NCBI RefSeq assembly: GCF_002879865.1
Contig: NZ_PNXY01000033.1
Location: forward strand, 1 to 64,000
DNA: 64,000 nucleotides
Direction: 5' to 3'
Origin: Paraburkholderia rhynchosiae
GTDB taxonomy: Bacteria; Pseudomonadota; Gammaproteobacteria; Burkholderiales; Burkholderiaceae
Shown: positions 18,626-28,214 of the stretch, one piece after another
Position numbering within the stretch: position 1 is the stretch's first letter
How the letters are laid out: each line of letters begins with the position of its first letter
Notes under the pieces: model-generated
Told to the model about the DNA's origin: nothing
Databases searched by the model: none
What the model saw: the letters and a program-made list of their open reading frames with translations, nothing else
Translations under genes and position numbers: made by a program

Positions 18626-19585
18626 ATGACGATTCTGGTAATTGCTGAACACGACGCGCCGAAGAACCTCCCCTCGGAGGGTAGCGCGTCTTTAAAAACT
18701 GCCACGCTGAATGCCGTGGCTGCTGCACAGAAAATCGGCGGCGATGTGCATGTGCTGATCGCGGGGCACCACGTTCGGTGCGTGGCGGAACAGGCCGCGA
18801 AGATCGCGGGCGTTTCGAAGGTGTTGCTGGTGGATGCGCCGCAACTCGAAGCGGGTCTCGCTGAAAATCTGGAGGCGACCGTCCTGTCGATTGCGAAGAA
18901 TTACTCGCACATCCTCGCTCCAGCCACTGCGGCGGGCAAGAACATCGCGCCGCGTATTGCCGCGAAGCTCGACGTGGCGCAGATCAGCGACATCATCGCC
19001 GTAATCGCTCCGGATACGTTCGAACGTCCGATCTATGCGGGCAACGTGATCGCGACGGTACATTCTGCGGACCCCGTCAAGGTCATCACCGTGCGCACGA
19101 CGGCGTTCGACGCCGTGGGAAGCGTCGGCGGCATCGCTACGGTCGAGCAGATCGAAGCGCCGGCGGATAGCGGCCTGTCGCAATTCGTGAGCCGCGAAGT
19201 GACGAAACTGGACCGGCCGGAGTTGACGAGCGCATCGGCGATCGTCTCGGGCGGCCGGGGTCTCGGCAGCGGCGAGAACTACACGAAGGTGCTCGAGCCG
19301 CTGGCCGACAAGCTTAATGCGGCCCTCGGCGCTTCCCGTGCGGCCGTCGACGCGGGCTACGTGCCGAACGACTACCAGGTGGGCCAAACAGGCAAGATCG
19401 TCGCGCCGCAGTTGTATATCGCGGTGGGCATCTCGGGCGCGATCCAGCATCTGGCCGGCATGAAGGACTCGAAGGTGATCGTCGCGATCAACAAGGACGA
19501 AGAGGCACCGATCTTCAGCGTGGCCGATTACGGCCTTGTCGGCGATCTGTTCTCCGTTGTCCCGGAACTCGTGAACGCTGTTTGA
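18626..19585 (+). CDS. etfA: Electron transfer flavoprotein, alpha subunit
   Basis: A 319-residue ETF alpha subunit with the C-terminal FAD-binding domain intact: SGGRGLGSGENY, GASRAAVDAGYVPN, QVGQTGKIVAP and GISGAIQHLAGMKDS. It starts 24 nt after etfB, so the two are co-transcribed. It ends only 11 nt before the stop codon of the convergent LuxR-2 gene. Length and motifs are normal. Confidence 0.95.
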   Translation: MTILVIAEHDAPKNLPSEGSASLKTATLNAVAAAQKIGGDVHVLIAGHHVRCVAEQAAKIAGVSKVLLVDAPQLEAGLAENLEATVLSIAKNYSHILAPATAAGKNIAPRIAAKLDVAQISDIIAVIAPDTFERPIYAGNVIATVHSADPVKVITVRTTAFDAVGSVGGIATVEQIEAPADSGLSQFVSREVTKLDRPELTSASAIVSGGRGLGSGENYTKVLEPLADKLNAALGASRAAVDAGYVPNDYQVGQTGKIVAPQLYIAVGISGAIQHLAGMKDSKVIVAINKDEEAPIFSVADYGLVGDLFSVVPELVNAV

Positions 19586-19596
19586 GAATCAGCGGC

Positions 19597-22311
19597 TCAG
19601 TCGATCAGCTTCTGGTTGCGCGCCCAGACCATTGCGTCATAGCGGCGCGAGACGCCGAGCTTGGAGAAGATGTTGCGCAGATTCCACTTCACCGTTTCAA
19701 CAGTGATGTCGAGCGCAAGCGCGATGCGCTTGTTCGACATTGCTTGCGCCACGAGGGCAAGGACCTGTACCTCGCGTTGCGTGAGCGTGGCGTGGCCATT
19801 ACGGGCGCTACTGCCGCTGCTGCTGTTGTTTTTTGCCGGCGACGGAGCGAGACGTCCCGTTGGCGTCCCAGCCGGGTAGGTAGCCAGTAGCTCTTGCGCA
19901 AACTGTAGCGCGGAACCCTGAAGCACCTGCGCCTGCACGACTAGCGCCAGTTCGTCGCGCGCGAGTGCGCCTTCGTCGAGGAACGTGCGCATGAGGCCGT
20001 AGCGGCAACCGGATTGCACGGCGCGGCTGCGTGATGCCATTGCCTCGTCGGCGCGGCCGAGGCTCGCTAGCACACGCGCGGAAAGCAGGTCGATCAGCGT
20101 AAGGAGACGGCCCCGTCCAATCGATAGCGCGTGCTGTCGCGCGGTCTCAAGTGCTTTCCGTGCGCGCAGCGGGTTGCTCGAAAGATCCACGCGGGCATGG
20201 GACAGCGCGGCGGCGATGCGGATCTCCACGAGGAACCCGTGGCTGTGCTCGTACTGGGCGGCGAGCGTGTCGAGCGTTTGCAAAAGCGCATCGGTCTCGG
20301 CACGATTGCCCCGGTTCACGTGGATGCGGACCTGCTCGGCCAGCATCAGCGCGAACGGCCGATCATATCCGAGGCCGCGAAAGCGCGTGGCCTGTTGGCG
20401 CAGGAACGTGAGCGCCGTACCCGCGCCCTCCTGCAGGAGATCGAGGCGCGCGCGGCACAGCGATGCGAGGAGAGTTACCTCGACGCCGGATGACTCCAGC
20501 AGGCCATGCCGATTGGCGAGCGTCTCCCGTGCGTCGTCGATCCTGTTCAACTCATAGTGCGCATCGGCGAGAAAGGCCGAGCAGACATTGGCGCAAACCG
20601 ACCGCTCGCCGAACCGCTTGAGCGCCCGCGCGTGGAGCGTTGCCGCGAAGCGGGCCGCCTCGCGCGCGTCGCCTTCGAGCAGCAATGCCAGCGCATGTGT
20701 GCTCTCCGCGATGATCGTCATGTCGTTGTTGCGATCGGCGGCGGGGATGGGCTGGCTTTCGAGCAACGCCCGCACATCCGCGTACCGTCCCACTCCGGCG
20801 TAGGCCACCGACAACACCGACAGCATCAGATAGCGCAGGAACGGATCGCCGGCAGTGTCGAAACGATGCGATTCCAGCAGATCGATCGTCTGCTGCGTGT
20901 CGTCACGCTGCAGCGCGATAACTGCGCGCACGAGCGGCAGACTGCGCGCCGCACCCGGCCAACACGCGGCGTCGTTGACGCCTAGTCGCTCAAGCTGCGC
21001 CTCCGCGTGCGCCGGCAGTGCCGTCAGCGAAATAGCCAGACAGGTGAGTTCCGCGAGATGTGGGTGCGCAAGCAGCGTTTCCCGCGGCAGCCGTTCGAGC
21101 AGCATGAGCACGGGGCCGAAGTAGCCGAGCGTCCAGGTAGCTGGACCCGCCTGTTCGATGACCTGTGCAGCCAGTTCGACATCGCCGGCCAGATTCGCGT
21201 GACGCACGGCCTCGGTAACCAGCTTGTGCTCGGCGAACCAATGGCTGGCGCGCCGGTGCAGATGCGCGAGTGTCGCGGTGCCGCGCCGTTGGACGCGCGT
21301 GTCAAGGAACTCGCCGAACAGCCGATGGAAGCGGAACCACGGCAGTTCGTCATCCAGATCGACGCGCTGAAGCGGCAGGTTCTCGAGTTCCATTCGCGCG
21401 AGCAGATCGGCGGCGTGCGAATGACCCGTGACGAAGGCCGCGAGCGGTGCGTTAAAGCGCCGGAAAAGCGACATGTCCTCGCAAAACGCGACGAGATCTG
21501 CCGGTAGCGTGGCCATTACTTCTTCGCTGAGCCATATTTGCAGATCGTTCGAGCGCCAGACGAGATTGCTCAGCCGGTTGCGCGCGGCCGGCCGGTTGCG
21601 CAGCATGATGACGATCAGTTGCAGGCACGACGGCCAGCCGCCCGTCAGATCGTGAATCATGCCGGTGTCGTCGGTGCTGATCTTGCCGGGGCCGAGGTTG
21701 CCTTCGATAAAGCTGCGCGTTTCCGTGGACGAGAAGGGCAGCCTTGCGCTGTCGAGTTCGACCACCTGATCCATCACTCGAAGACGGCTCAGGCCGAGCG
21801 GAGGAACCGCACGCGACGCAATCAGCAGATGCAGATTCGCGGGGCACCGTTCGAGCAGCCGCTGTATTAACCGGTGAGCGCCGGCATCTTCGACGTGATG
21901 GTAATCGTCGAGGATCAGGTACAGCTCGCCCGTCAACGGTTGGATCGCGCTCAGTATGAACGACACCGTTTCATCGATCGAGACCGCACTCGCGCGATCG
22001 ACAGGCAACGCCAGTTCCGCCGCGACGCCGAGTTTTTGCAACGCCGCGAAGAAGGCGAAGCAGAATTCGGCGAAGCCTTTGTCGTCGCTAGTCAGCGAGA
22101 GCCACGCGACGCGCGCGTTGTCTTGCATGCAGCGCTGGCGCCATTGCGCAAGCAACGTGGTCTTGCCGTAGCCTGCGCTTCCCGTGATCAGCGCTAACGT
22201 GCGTTGCTGGATCTGCGCGAGCTGGACCAGCAGATCGGCGCGCGCGACGTGTTGCGCGCCGATGCGCGGCGGTGCAAACCGTGTCTCAATCAGCAGTCTG
22301 TTCAATGGCAT
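19597..22311 (-). CDS. MalT/AlkS-type LuxR-family transcriptional regulator (LuxR-2)
   Basis: A 904-residue paralogue of LuxR-1 and LuxR-3. It has P-loop GSAGYGKTTLLAQW (residues about 43-56), Walker B LYLILDDYHHVED, TPR-like helical middle, and a C-terminal LuxR helix-turn-helix (LTQREVQVLALVAQAMSNK ... WNLRNIFSKLGVSRRYDA). The start is ATG 22311 (MPLNRLLIETRFAPPRIG). It is divergent from the DUF1254 gene at 22692. The intervening region contains a 10-bp tandem repeat and two C-run/G-run elements, which may be its own binding sites. Confidence 0.92.
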   Translation of the reverse strand: MPLNRLLIETRFAPPRIGAQHVARADLLVQLAQIQQRTLALITGSAGYGKTTLLAQWRQRCMQDNARVAWLSLTSDDKGFAEFCFAFFAALQKLGVAAELALPVDRASAVSIDETVSFILSAIQPLTGELYLILDDYHHVEDAGAHRLIQRLLERCPANLHLLIASRAVPPLGLSRLRVMDQVVELDSARLPFSSTETRSFIEGNLGPGKISTDDTGMIHDLTGGWPSCLQLIVIMLRNRPAARNRLSNLVWRSNDLQIWLSEEVMATLPADLVAFCEDMSLFRRFNAPLAAFVTGHSHAADLLARMELENLPLQRVDLDDELPWFRFHRLFGEFLDTRVQRRGTATLAHLHRRASHWFAEHKLVTEAVRHANLAGDVELAAQVIEQAGPATWTLGYFGPVLMLLERLPRETLLAHPHLAELTCLAISLTALPAHAEAQLERLGVNDAACWPGAARSLPLVRAVIALQRDDTQQTIDLLESHRFDTAGDPFLRYLMLSVLSVAYAGVGRYADVRALLESQPIPAADRNNDMTIIAESTHALALLLEGDAREAARFAATLHARALKRFGERSVCANVCSAFLADAHYELNRIDDARETLANRHGLLESSGVEVTLLASLCRARLDLLQEGAGTALTFLRQQATRFRGLGYDRPFALMLAEQVRIHVNRGNRAETDALLQTLDTLAAQYEHSHGFLVEIRIAAALSHARVDLSSNPLRARKALETARQHALSIGRGRLLTLIDLLSARVLASLGRADEAMASRSRAVQSGCRYGLMRTFLDEGALARDELALVVQAQVLQGSALQFAQELLATYPAGTPTGRLAPSPAKNNSSSGSSARNGHATLTQREVQVLALVAQAMSNKRIALALDITVETVKWNLRNIFSKLGVSRRYDAMVWARNQKLID

Positions 22312-22330
22312 TGTCGAAACGTCGCCTGCG

Positions 22331-22410
22331 ATGACTGGCGGTGTATGGCGGTGTATGGTGGTGAATGGCGGCGAATGGCGGCGAATGGCGGTGAATGGCG
22401 GTGAATGGCG
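22331..22410. repeat. Tandem array of eight 10-bp units (GTGAATGGCG-like)
   Basis: Eight successive 10-mers, variants of G(T/C)G(A/T)ATGGCG, the first one degenerate. They occupy 22331-22410 without interruption, starting 20 nt from the LuxR-2 start codon on its upstream side. A unit of 10 bp is close to one helical turn, so repeated bases face one side of the DNA. Confidence 0.9.
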
Positions 22411-22538
22411 ATCAGGCGTGGGGTAGGCGGGATCGCGGGCCGTCCGGCTGGGCCGGCTACGTTCTGTGCGCCGCGCGTTATCACGGCAGCGCCCCGTCGG
22501 GATGCCGCGAGTGTACGACCGTGGGCAGTGTTGCCCGT

Positions 22539-22560
22539 CCCCCTCGTTTGGAGAGGGGAT
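22539..22560. promoter_or_regulatory. C-run/G-run inverted element, copy 6
   Basis: CCCCC (22539-22543), an 11-nt spacer and GGGGAT (22555-22560). The arms extend to CCCCTC/GAGGGG, so this copy can also form a hairpin. It lies about 130 nt upstream of the DUF1254 gene. Confidence 0.48.
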
Positions 22561-22594
22561 TCGCTATGTCGCGCATCGCGCCGGCGGGGGTATT

Positions 22595-22614
22595 CCCACA
22601 CAAAAAGGAGGGGG
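22595..22614. promoter_or_regulatory. C-run/G-run inverted element, copy 7 (reverse orientation)
   Basis: CCC (22595-22597), a spacer with CAAAAAGGA, and GGGGG (22610-22614). Read on the minus strand it gives CCCCCTCCTTTTTGTG, closely matching copies 4 and 5. It lies about 78 nt upstream of the gene at 22692. Confidence 0.45.
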
Positions 22615-22691
22615 CGGGGTGGACGCCGACGGATCTAGACTCCTGATCCTGCTGGCCCGATCAGGCAACCAGTGTCACGAGAGGAAAAGCC

Positions 22692-23735
22692 ATGAACCCG
22701 CGTCTTAACCTGCTCTGTGCTGTCGCGCTGTGGACGATCGCGGGCGCCATTGTGCCTTCTGCGGTGCAGGCCAGCCCCGCCGTGCCGCGTACAGTCGCCG
22801 TCACCGTCGATAACTTCGAGCGCGCCGAGTCCGACATGTACTTCGGATCGCTCGCGAAGCGCGGCGCCTTTGGCAAGCTCTTCCACTATCGCGAACCGAT
22901 GCCGGTGGAGCGGCAGGCGGTTGTGCGCGCGAACCGCGACACCCTTTATTCGGTAGGCGTTTTCGATCTCGATGCCGGCCCCGTGACGATCACGCTGCCG
23001 GACGCAGGGGAGCGCTTTCGCTCGGTTGCGGCCGTCAGCGAGGACAACTATGTGCCCATGGTGGCTTACGGCAACGGCCCCTACACATTCACGCGTGCGC
23101 AGATCGGCACGCGTTACCTGCTGATCGGCGTGCGCACACTAGCCGATGTGCGCCATCCCGGGGATATGCAGGCGGTACATGTTTTGCAGGACGACATCAA
23201 GGTGCAACAGGCCACGCCTGGCAAATTCGAGGTGCCGAACTGGGACGAAGCCAGCCAGAAGCGCGTCCGCGATGCGCTGGTCACGCTGGGGGAAACGCTG
23301 CCTGACCTCAACGGCGCGTTCGGCGTGCGAGGCGAGGTCTCGCCGGTGCGTCACCTGATCGGAACGGCTATCGCGATGGGCGGCAATCCGGACAAGGACG
23401 CGACCTACCTCAACGTCACGCCGTCACATAACGACGGGAATACGGTCTATCGGCTGAGAGTGACGGACGTTCCAGTCGACGGCTTCTGGTCGATCAGCGT
23501 TTACAACGACAAAGGCTTCTTCGAGCCGAACGGACAGAGCGCTTACACGGTCAATAACGTCGTGGCAAACAAGGAGGCTGACGGCGCGATATCCGTGCAG
23601 TTCGGCGGCTGTGACGGCAACGTGCCGAACTGCCTGCCCATTACGCGCAACTGGAATTACATGGTCCGCATGTACCGTCCGCGTGCCGAGGTGCTGGATG
23701 GCCGTTGGAAGTTTCCGGCGGCGCAAGCGCGCTGA
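22692..23735 (+). CDS. DUF1254/DUF1214 domain exported protein
   Basis: A 347-residue protein with a signal peptide (LLCAVALWTIAGAIVPSAVQA). The DUF1254 domain fills about residues 40-170 (DTLYSVGVFDLDAGPVTITLPD, in part) and DUF1214 about 230-340 (GFWSISVYNDKGFFEPNG; NWNYMVRMYRPR). Two Cys pairs near residue 300 could form a disulphide. The start is ATG 22692 with GAGAGGAAAAG upstream. Biochemical function of the family is not established. It is shorter than the two related proteins at 23814 and 35174 and is adjacent to the first, suggesting a related envelope role. Confidence 0.85.
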   Translation: MNPRLNLLCAVALWTIAGAIVPSAVQASPAVPRTVAVTVDNFERAESDMYFGSLAKRGAFGKLFHYREPMPVERQAVVRANRDTLYSVGVFDLDAGPVTITLPDAGERFRSVAAVSEDNYVPMVAYGNGPYTFTRAQIGTRYLLIGVRTLADVRHPGDMQAVHVLQDDIKVQQATPGKFEVPNWDEASQKRVRDALVTLGETLPDLNGAFGVRGEVSPVRHLIGTAIAMGGNPDKDATYLNVTPSHNDGNTVYRLRVTDVPVDGFWSISVYNDKGFFEPNGQSAYTVNNVVANKEADGAISVQFGGCDGNVPNCLPITRNWNYMVRMYRPRAEVLDGRWKFPAAQAR

Positions 23736-23813
23736 CAGGTAGTTCAGATAGCACACACGCGTCGACGGTTTGATGGCACTCCAGGTGTTCGAGACTGCAT
23801 AGCGAGGAAATCG

Positions 23814-25256
23814 ATGAATCAAACATTGCGGGCATGGCATCTATGCTGTGCGCTCGTCCTTGGCGGTTTGCCGCTTCAACCCGTCGTTGCGCAGACCGCA
23901 GATTCAACGGCTTCCACCGCGACGATCGCCCATGCGCCCGTCGGCGACTCCCATAATCGCGCGGCCTTCGAGGCCGCCGTCTGGGCCATGCCAATAGTGA
24001 GCGTCGACGCCATGCGCGACGCGTACTTCCGCGATGCCGGGGCGCGCTACAACGATATCGTCTACTGGTCGCGGCCGGCAGACTGGAAAAACCAGACAAC
24101 CACGCCCAATTCGTCGTCGCTTTACGTCTACTTCAACTACAACCTGAAGGACGGCCCGGTGGTTCTGGACATTCCGGCTGCGGATGGCATCGGCGTGTTC
24201 GGGAGCGTGCTGAACAGCTGGCAAATACCGCTGGCCGATGTGGGACCGGAAGGAGAAGATCGGGGCAATGGCGCACGCTACCTTTTGCTGCCACCCGGCT
24301 TCAAGGGCGAGCTGCCGGCCGGTTATGTTCCTTTGCAGTCAGACACTTACAACGGCTACGCGCTGATTCGCGTGACACCGGGAACGTTGTTACAGGACGA
24401 TCTCGGCAACGCCAACGCCTTTATCCGGAAAATGCATGTGTCGAGTCTCGCTAACGCATCCGGCGACGCGCCTCAGCGTTTCATCGAAATGGACGGGAAG
24501 CTGTTCGACGGCATTGTCCAGTTCGACGACACGTACTTTGCTCGTCTGGCGCGCATGGTAAGCGAGGAGCCGGCGTTGCCGCGCGACGCCGGCGCATATG
24601 TCAGGCTGCGTGCGCTCGGCATCGAGCCGGGCAAACCCTTCGCGCCGGACCCCGCCATGCGCGCACGTATGAACGTCGCCGCGCAAGAGGCGCGGGCCAG
24701 CTTTCGCCAAACTCTTCTATCCGGCGCACGTCCCTGGTGGCCGGGTTTGCAGTGGGGCACCGTCTCGCCGGTCCCATTGGCCGTCAAAACCCATTTCACT
24801 TTCGACGATGGCCAAGGCGTCGACACCGCACTGCGCGGCGCGCTCTATTTCCTTGCCTACGCACCGCCGCAAAAACTCGGCAAGGCGACTTTTTATCTGA
24901 CGAGTTGGCGGGACCAGCAGGGCCAACTGCTCGACGGATCAGCTCACTATCGTCTGCGCGTGCCGCCGAATGTGCCGGCGCGGCAGTTCTGGGCTGTGAA
25001 TGTCTACGATTGCGAGACAAGCGGATTCATACGTCAGGCGCCACGCATCGGCGTCGATTCCTACGACAAGGGTCTGCAACGCAACGCAGACGGATCGATC
25101 GACGTCTATTTCGGACCGGCGCCGCCAGCGGGCAAAACGGGCAACTGGATTTATACCGCGCCGGGCAAGCCGTGGTTTGCCGCCTTCCGGCTGTATGGAC
25201 CCGAACCGGCGATTTTCGACAGGTCGTGGACGATGGCCGATATCGCGCGACAGTAG
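23814..25256 (+). CDS. DUF1254/DUF1214 domain exported protein
   Basis: A 480-residue secreted protein with an N-terminal signal peptide (CALVLGGLPLQPVVAQ). The DUF1254 part includes FEAAVWAMPIVSVDAM and DIVYWSRPADWKNQ; the DUF1214 part includes ARQFWAVNVYDCETSGFI and NWIYTAPGKPWFAAFRLYGP. It lies 78 nt after the smaller family member, with CGAGGAAATCG as ribosome site. It resembles the 464-residue protein at 35174 along its whole length, sharing W(A/S).P.V and FWSRPPDW-like segments. Enzymatic activity is unknown. Confidence 0.85.
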   Translation: MNQTLRAWHLCCALVLGGLPLQPVVAQTADSTASTATIAHAPVGDSHNRAAFEAAVWAMPIVSVDAMRDAYFRDAGARYNDIVYWSRPADWKNQTTTPNSSSLYVYFNYNLKDGPVVLDIPAADGIGVFGSVLNSWQIPLADVGPEGEDRGNGARYLLLPPGFKGELPAGYVPLQSDTYNGYALIRVTPGTLLQDDLGNANAFIRKMHVSSLANASGDAPQRFIEMDGKLFDGIVQFDDTYFARLARMVSEEPALPRDAGAYVRLRALGIEPGKPFAPDPAMRARMNVAAQEARASFRQTLLSGARPWWPGLQWGTVSPVPLAVKTHFTFDDGQGVDTALRGALYFLAYAPPQKLGKATFYLTSWRDQQGQLLDGSAHYRLRVPPNVPARQFWAVNVYDCETSGFIRQAPRIGVDSYDKGLQRNADGSIDVYFGPAPPAGKTGNWIYTAPGKPWFAAFRLYGPEPAIFDRSWTMADIARQ

Positions 25257-25386
25257 GCTCGATTCAAAGCAACGGGATCATGAGTGCTGCAGTAGCCGTC
25301 TTCACAGTGCGAACCGGGTCTGCCCAAACCCGGTAGAGCGCTTCTAACATGGGTCGCTTCTCGAAGTGCAATGACCGGACACCGCT

Positions 25387-27249
25387 ATGTCGCTGATTCT
25401 TTCCCGCCGTGATCTGAATTTCCTTTTGTACGAATGGCTCGACGTCGAGCGGCTGACATCGATCGCTCGCTATGCGGATCATTCCCGCGAGACATTCGAC
25501 GCAACACTTGCCACGTGCGAGAAGATCGCGACCGATCTGTTCGCCACGCACAACAAGAAAAACGATGCGCACGAGCCTCATTTCGACGGGGAGACGGTGC
25601 ACATCATTCCCGAGGTCAAGACCGCGCTATCGGCCTTCGGCGCGGCTGGCCTGATGGCGGCAGGACAGGACTACGAGCTTGGCGGCATGCAACTGCCAAT
25701 GGTGGTCGAGAAGGCGGGCTTTGCCTACTTCATCGGCGCGAACGTCGGCACCGCAGCGTATCCGTTTCTCACCATCGGCAACGCCAATCTGCTCCTGACT
25801 TACGGCACGCGCAAACAGATCGACGCGTTCGTGCGACCTGAAATGGAAGGACGCTTCTTCGGCACGATGTGCCTGTCGGAGCCGCAGGCGGGATCGTCGC
25901 TGTCGGACATCACGACGCGCGCGGAGTATGAAGAGGAGTCTGCCTTCGGCGCGCAGTACCGCTTGCGCGGCAACAAAATGTGGATATCAGGCGGCGAGCA
26001 TGAACTGTCGGAGAACATCGTGCACCTCGTGCTCGCGAAGATTCCCGGGCCGGATGGCAAGTTGGTTCCCGGTGTAAAAGGCATTTCGCTTTTTGTCGTG
26101 CCGAAATACCTCGTCAACGAGGATGGCTCGATAGGTGAACACAACGACGTGGTGCTCGCCGGTCTGAATCACAAGATGGGTTATCGCGGCACTGCCAACT
26201 GCCTGTTGAACTTCGGGGAAGGTGTCAAGTACCGCCCCGACGGCAAGGCAGGCGCGCTCGGCTATCTCGTGGGCGAGCCGGGCCAAGGTCTCGCGTGCAT
26301 GTTCCACATGATGAACGAGGCGCGTATCGGCGTCGGGCTCGGCGCATCGGCGCTCGGCTACACCGGCTACCTGCATGCGCTCGACTATGCGCGCAACCGT
26401 TCGCAGGGACGCTCAACGGGACCTGCCGGCAAAGACCCGGCGAGCCCGCAGGCCAAGCTCGTCGAGCATGCGGATATCCGGCGCATGCTGCTCGCGCAGA
26501 AAAGTTATGCGGAGGGCGGGCTTGCGTTGAATCTTTATTGCGCGAAGCTCGTCGACGAACACCACGCTGCGCATGCAGCGAGCGACACGCAGTGCGAGCA
26601 ACGCCTGTCGCTGCTACTCGACATCCTGACGCCCATCGCCAAAAGCTGGCCATCGCAATGGTGCCTGGAAGCGAACAACCTCGCGATCCAGGTGCATGGG
26701 GGCTACGGCTACACGCGCGAATACAACGTGGAACAGTTTTACCGCGACAATCGCCTCAATCCGATTCATGAAGGTACGCATGGCATTCAGGGGCTGGACC
26801 TGCTCGGCCGCAAAGTCACGATGAAGGAAGGCGCGGCGTTGCGCATACTCGTCGACAGGATGCACGCTAGTACGGCGAGCGCCTCGGCCACGGGCGAACG
26901 CTCGCTTGCCGACCACGGCGCAATGCTGGACGACATGGTGACGCGGCTCCAGCATGTGACGCGGGTACTGTGGACCACGGGTGACTCTGCGCTGACGCTC
27001 GCCAACGCCTCGGTTTATCTGGAGGCGTTCGGCCACGTGGTGCTGGCGTGGATATGGCTTGAACAGGCGCTCGCTGCACAGGCCGCGCTCCCCACTGCAG
27101 GCGATGAGGAAGAGAACGCGTTTTATCGCGGCAAGCTCGCCGCCGCCGCATACTTCTACCGATGGGAACTGCCTCGTGTCGGACCGCAACTGGACCTGCT
27201 CGCGTCGCTCGATCGGACGACGCTCGACATGCAGGACGCGTGGTTTTAA
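25387..27249 (+). CDS. Large acyl-CoA dehydrogenase (AcdA/FadE5-like, with C-terminal extension)
   Basis: A 620-residue acyl-CoA dehydrogenase of the long subfamily. After an N-terminal extension (RDLNFLLYEWLDVERL) come MCLSEPQAGSSLSD, MWISGGEHEL and IQVHGGYGYTREYNVEQFYRDN. The catalytic Glu is in PIHEGTHGIQG, followed by a helical C-terminal domain of about 120 residues. Members include FadE5-like and DmdC-like enzymes. The start is ATG 25387, in a gap that also holds an inverted repeat ACCGGGT/ACCCGGT at 25313-25334. It is followed at 33 nt by a short-chain dehydrogenase and probably shares its transcript. Confidence 0.92.
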   Translation: MSLILSRRDLNFLLYEWLDVERLTSIARYADHSRETFDATLATCEKIATDLFATHNKKNDAHEPHFDGETVHIIPEVKTALSAFGAAGLMAAGQDYELGGMQLPMVVEKAGFAYFIGANVGTAAYPFLTIGNANLLLTYGTRKQIDAFVRPEMEGRFFGTMCLSEPQAGSSLSDITTRAEYEEESAFGAQYRLRGNKMWISGGEHELSENIVHLVLAKIPGPDGKLVPGVKGISLFVVPKYLVNEDGSIGEHNDVVLAGLNHKMGYRGTANCLLNFGEGVKYRPDGKAGALGYLVGEPGQGLACMFHMMNEARIGVGLGASALGYTGYLHALDYARNRSQGRSTGPAGKDPASPQAKLVEHADIRRMLLAQKSYAEGGLALNLYCAKLVDEHHAAHAASDTQCEQRLSLLLDILTPIAKSWPSQWCLEANNLAIQVHGGYGYTREYNVEQFYRDNRLNPIHEGTHGIQGLDLLGRKVTMKEGAALRILVDRMHASTASASATGERSLADHGAMLDDMVTRLQHVTRVLWTTGDSALTLANASVYLEAFGHVVLAWIWLEQALAAQAALPTAGDEEENAFYRGKLAAAAYFYRWELPRVGPQLDLLASLDRTTLDMQDAWF

Positions 27250-27282
27250 TCCAGCGAACGAGCACTTCAACGGAAGGTCGAC

Positions 27283-28065
27283 ATGCGCACCGTACAGCAA
27301 CTTTTCGATCTCAAGGGCAAGACGGCTCTCGTCACGGGTGGTTCGCGCGGCCTCGGCTTGCAGATCGCCGAAGCGCTCGGCGAGCAGGGGGCGCGCGTCA
27401 TGTTGTCGGCTCGCAAAGCCGATGAACTGGAACAGGCAGTGCGGCAACTGCGATCGGGCGGCATCGAAGCCGGATGGATTGCCGCGGACGGCGCACGTGA
27501 AGAACACATCGCGCGGCTCGCTGACGAGACGCTTGCCGCTTTCGGCCACGTCGACATCCTCGTGAACAATGCAGGCGCGACGTGGGGCGCGCCCGCCGAG
27601 GACTATCCGCTCGACGCCTGGGACAAGGTGATGAACCTGAATGTCCGGGGCCTGTTCCTGCTCACGCAGCGCATCGGCAAGGTGTCGATGATCCCGCGCC
27701 GCTATGGCCGCGTGATCAATGTCGCATCCATTGCGGGGCTATCCGGCAACGCGCCCGGCACGATCGAGACGATTGCATATAACACGTCCAAGGGCGCGGT
27801 CGTCAATTTCACGCGCACGTTAGCGGGCGAATGGGGCAAGCACGGCATCACGGTGAACGCGCTCGCGCCCGGCTTCTTCCCCTCGAAGATGACCCAAGGC
27901 TCGCTCGACCGGATCGGCGTCGAGAACCTGTGCGCCGGCGTGCCGCTCAATCGCCTTGGCGACGACGAAGACTTGAAGGGCGCCGCCATGCTCTTCGCAA
28001 GCGACGCGGGCAAGCACATCACCGGACAGATACTCGCTGTCGATGGCGGCGTGAGCGCGGTATGA
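27283..28065 (+). CDS. Short-chain dehydrogenase/reductase
   Basis: A 260-residue classical SDR. The cofactor motif is TGGSRGLGLQIAEAL, then NNAG at about residue 90, Ser in INVASIAGLSGN, and YNTSKGAVV with the catalytic Tyr and Lys. It would oxidise or reduce a hydroxyl/keto group, probably a 3-hydroxyacyl-CoA given its neighbours. The start is ATG 27283 with GGAAGGTCG upstream. It is closely spaced after the large acyl-CoA dehydrogenase. Confidence 0.9.
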   Translation: MRTVQQLFDLKGKTALVTGGSRGLGLQIAEALGEQGARVMLSARKADELEQAVRQLRSGGIEAGWIAADGAREEHIARLADETLAAFGHVDILVNNAGATWGAPAEDYPLDAWDKVMNLNVRGLFLLTQRIGKVSMIPRRYGRVINVASIAGLSGNAPGTIETIAYNTSKGAVVNFTRTLAGEWGKHGITVNALAPGFFPSKMTQGSLDRIGVENLCAGVPLNRLGDDEDLKGAAMLFASDAGKHITGQILAVDGGVSAV

Positions 28066-28110
28066 GCGTTCATTGAATGCCATCTACGCGCAAGTCGGCG
28101 GCGTCCTCGA

Positions 28111-28130
28111 CCCCCAGAAAAGGAAGGGGC
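28111..28130. promoter_or_regulatory. C-run/G-run inverted element, copy 8
   Basis: CCCCC (28111-28115), a 10-nt purine spacer and GGGG (28126-28129). Read on the minus strand it gives CCCCTTCCTTTTCTGGGGG, close to copy 4. It lies 86 nt upstream of the thiolase start at 28215, in the gap after the SDR gene. Confidence 0.45.
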
Positions 28131-28214
28131 GTTGACCGGCGCACGGCCCCTATCATCAATCGTCATCAGTTCGCCAATGTGGCGCAAACAATGCGAAAAG
28201 AAACAGGAGCAGAT

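Larger units (their letters stand above)
22312..22691. other. Intergenic region upstream of LuxR-2 and DUF1254 genes
   Basis: About 380 nt with no gene. From left to right it holds a 10-bp tandem repeat (22331-22410), copy 6 of the C-run/G-run element, and copy 7 in the opposite orientation. This density of ordered sequence marks it as the probable control region for the divergent genes. Confidence 0.6.

Noticed and set aside
22331..22410. Possible CRISPR array
   Set aside because: Units are 10 bp and directly adjacent, with no spacers.
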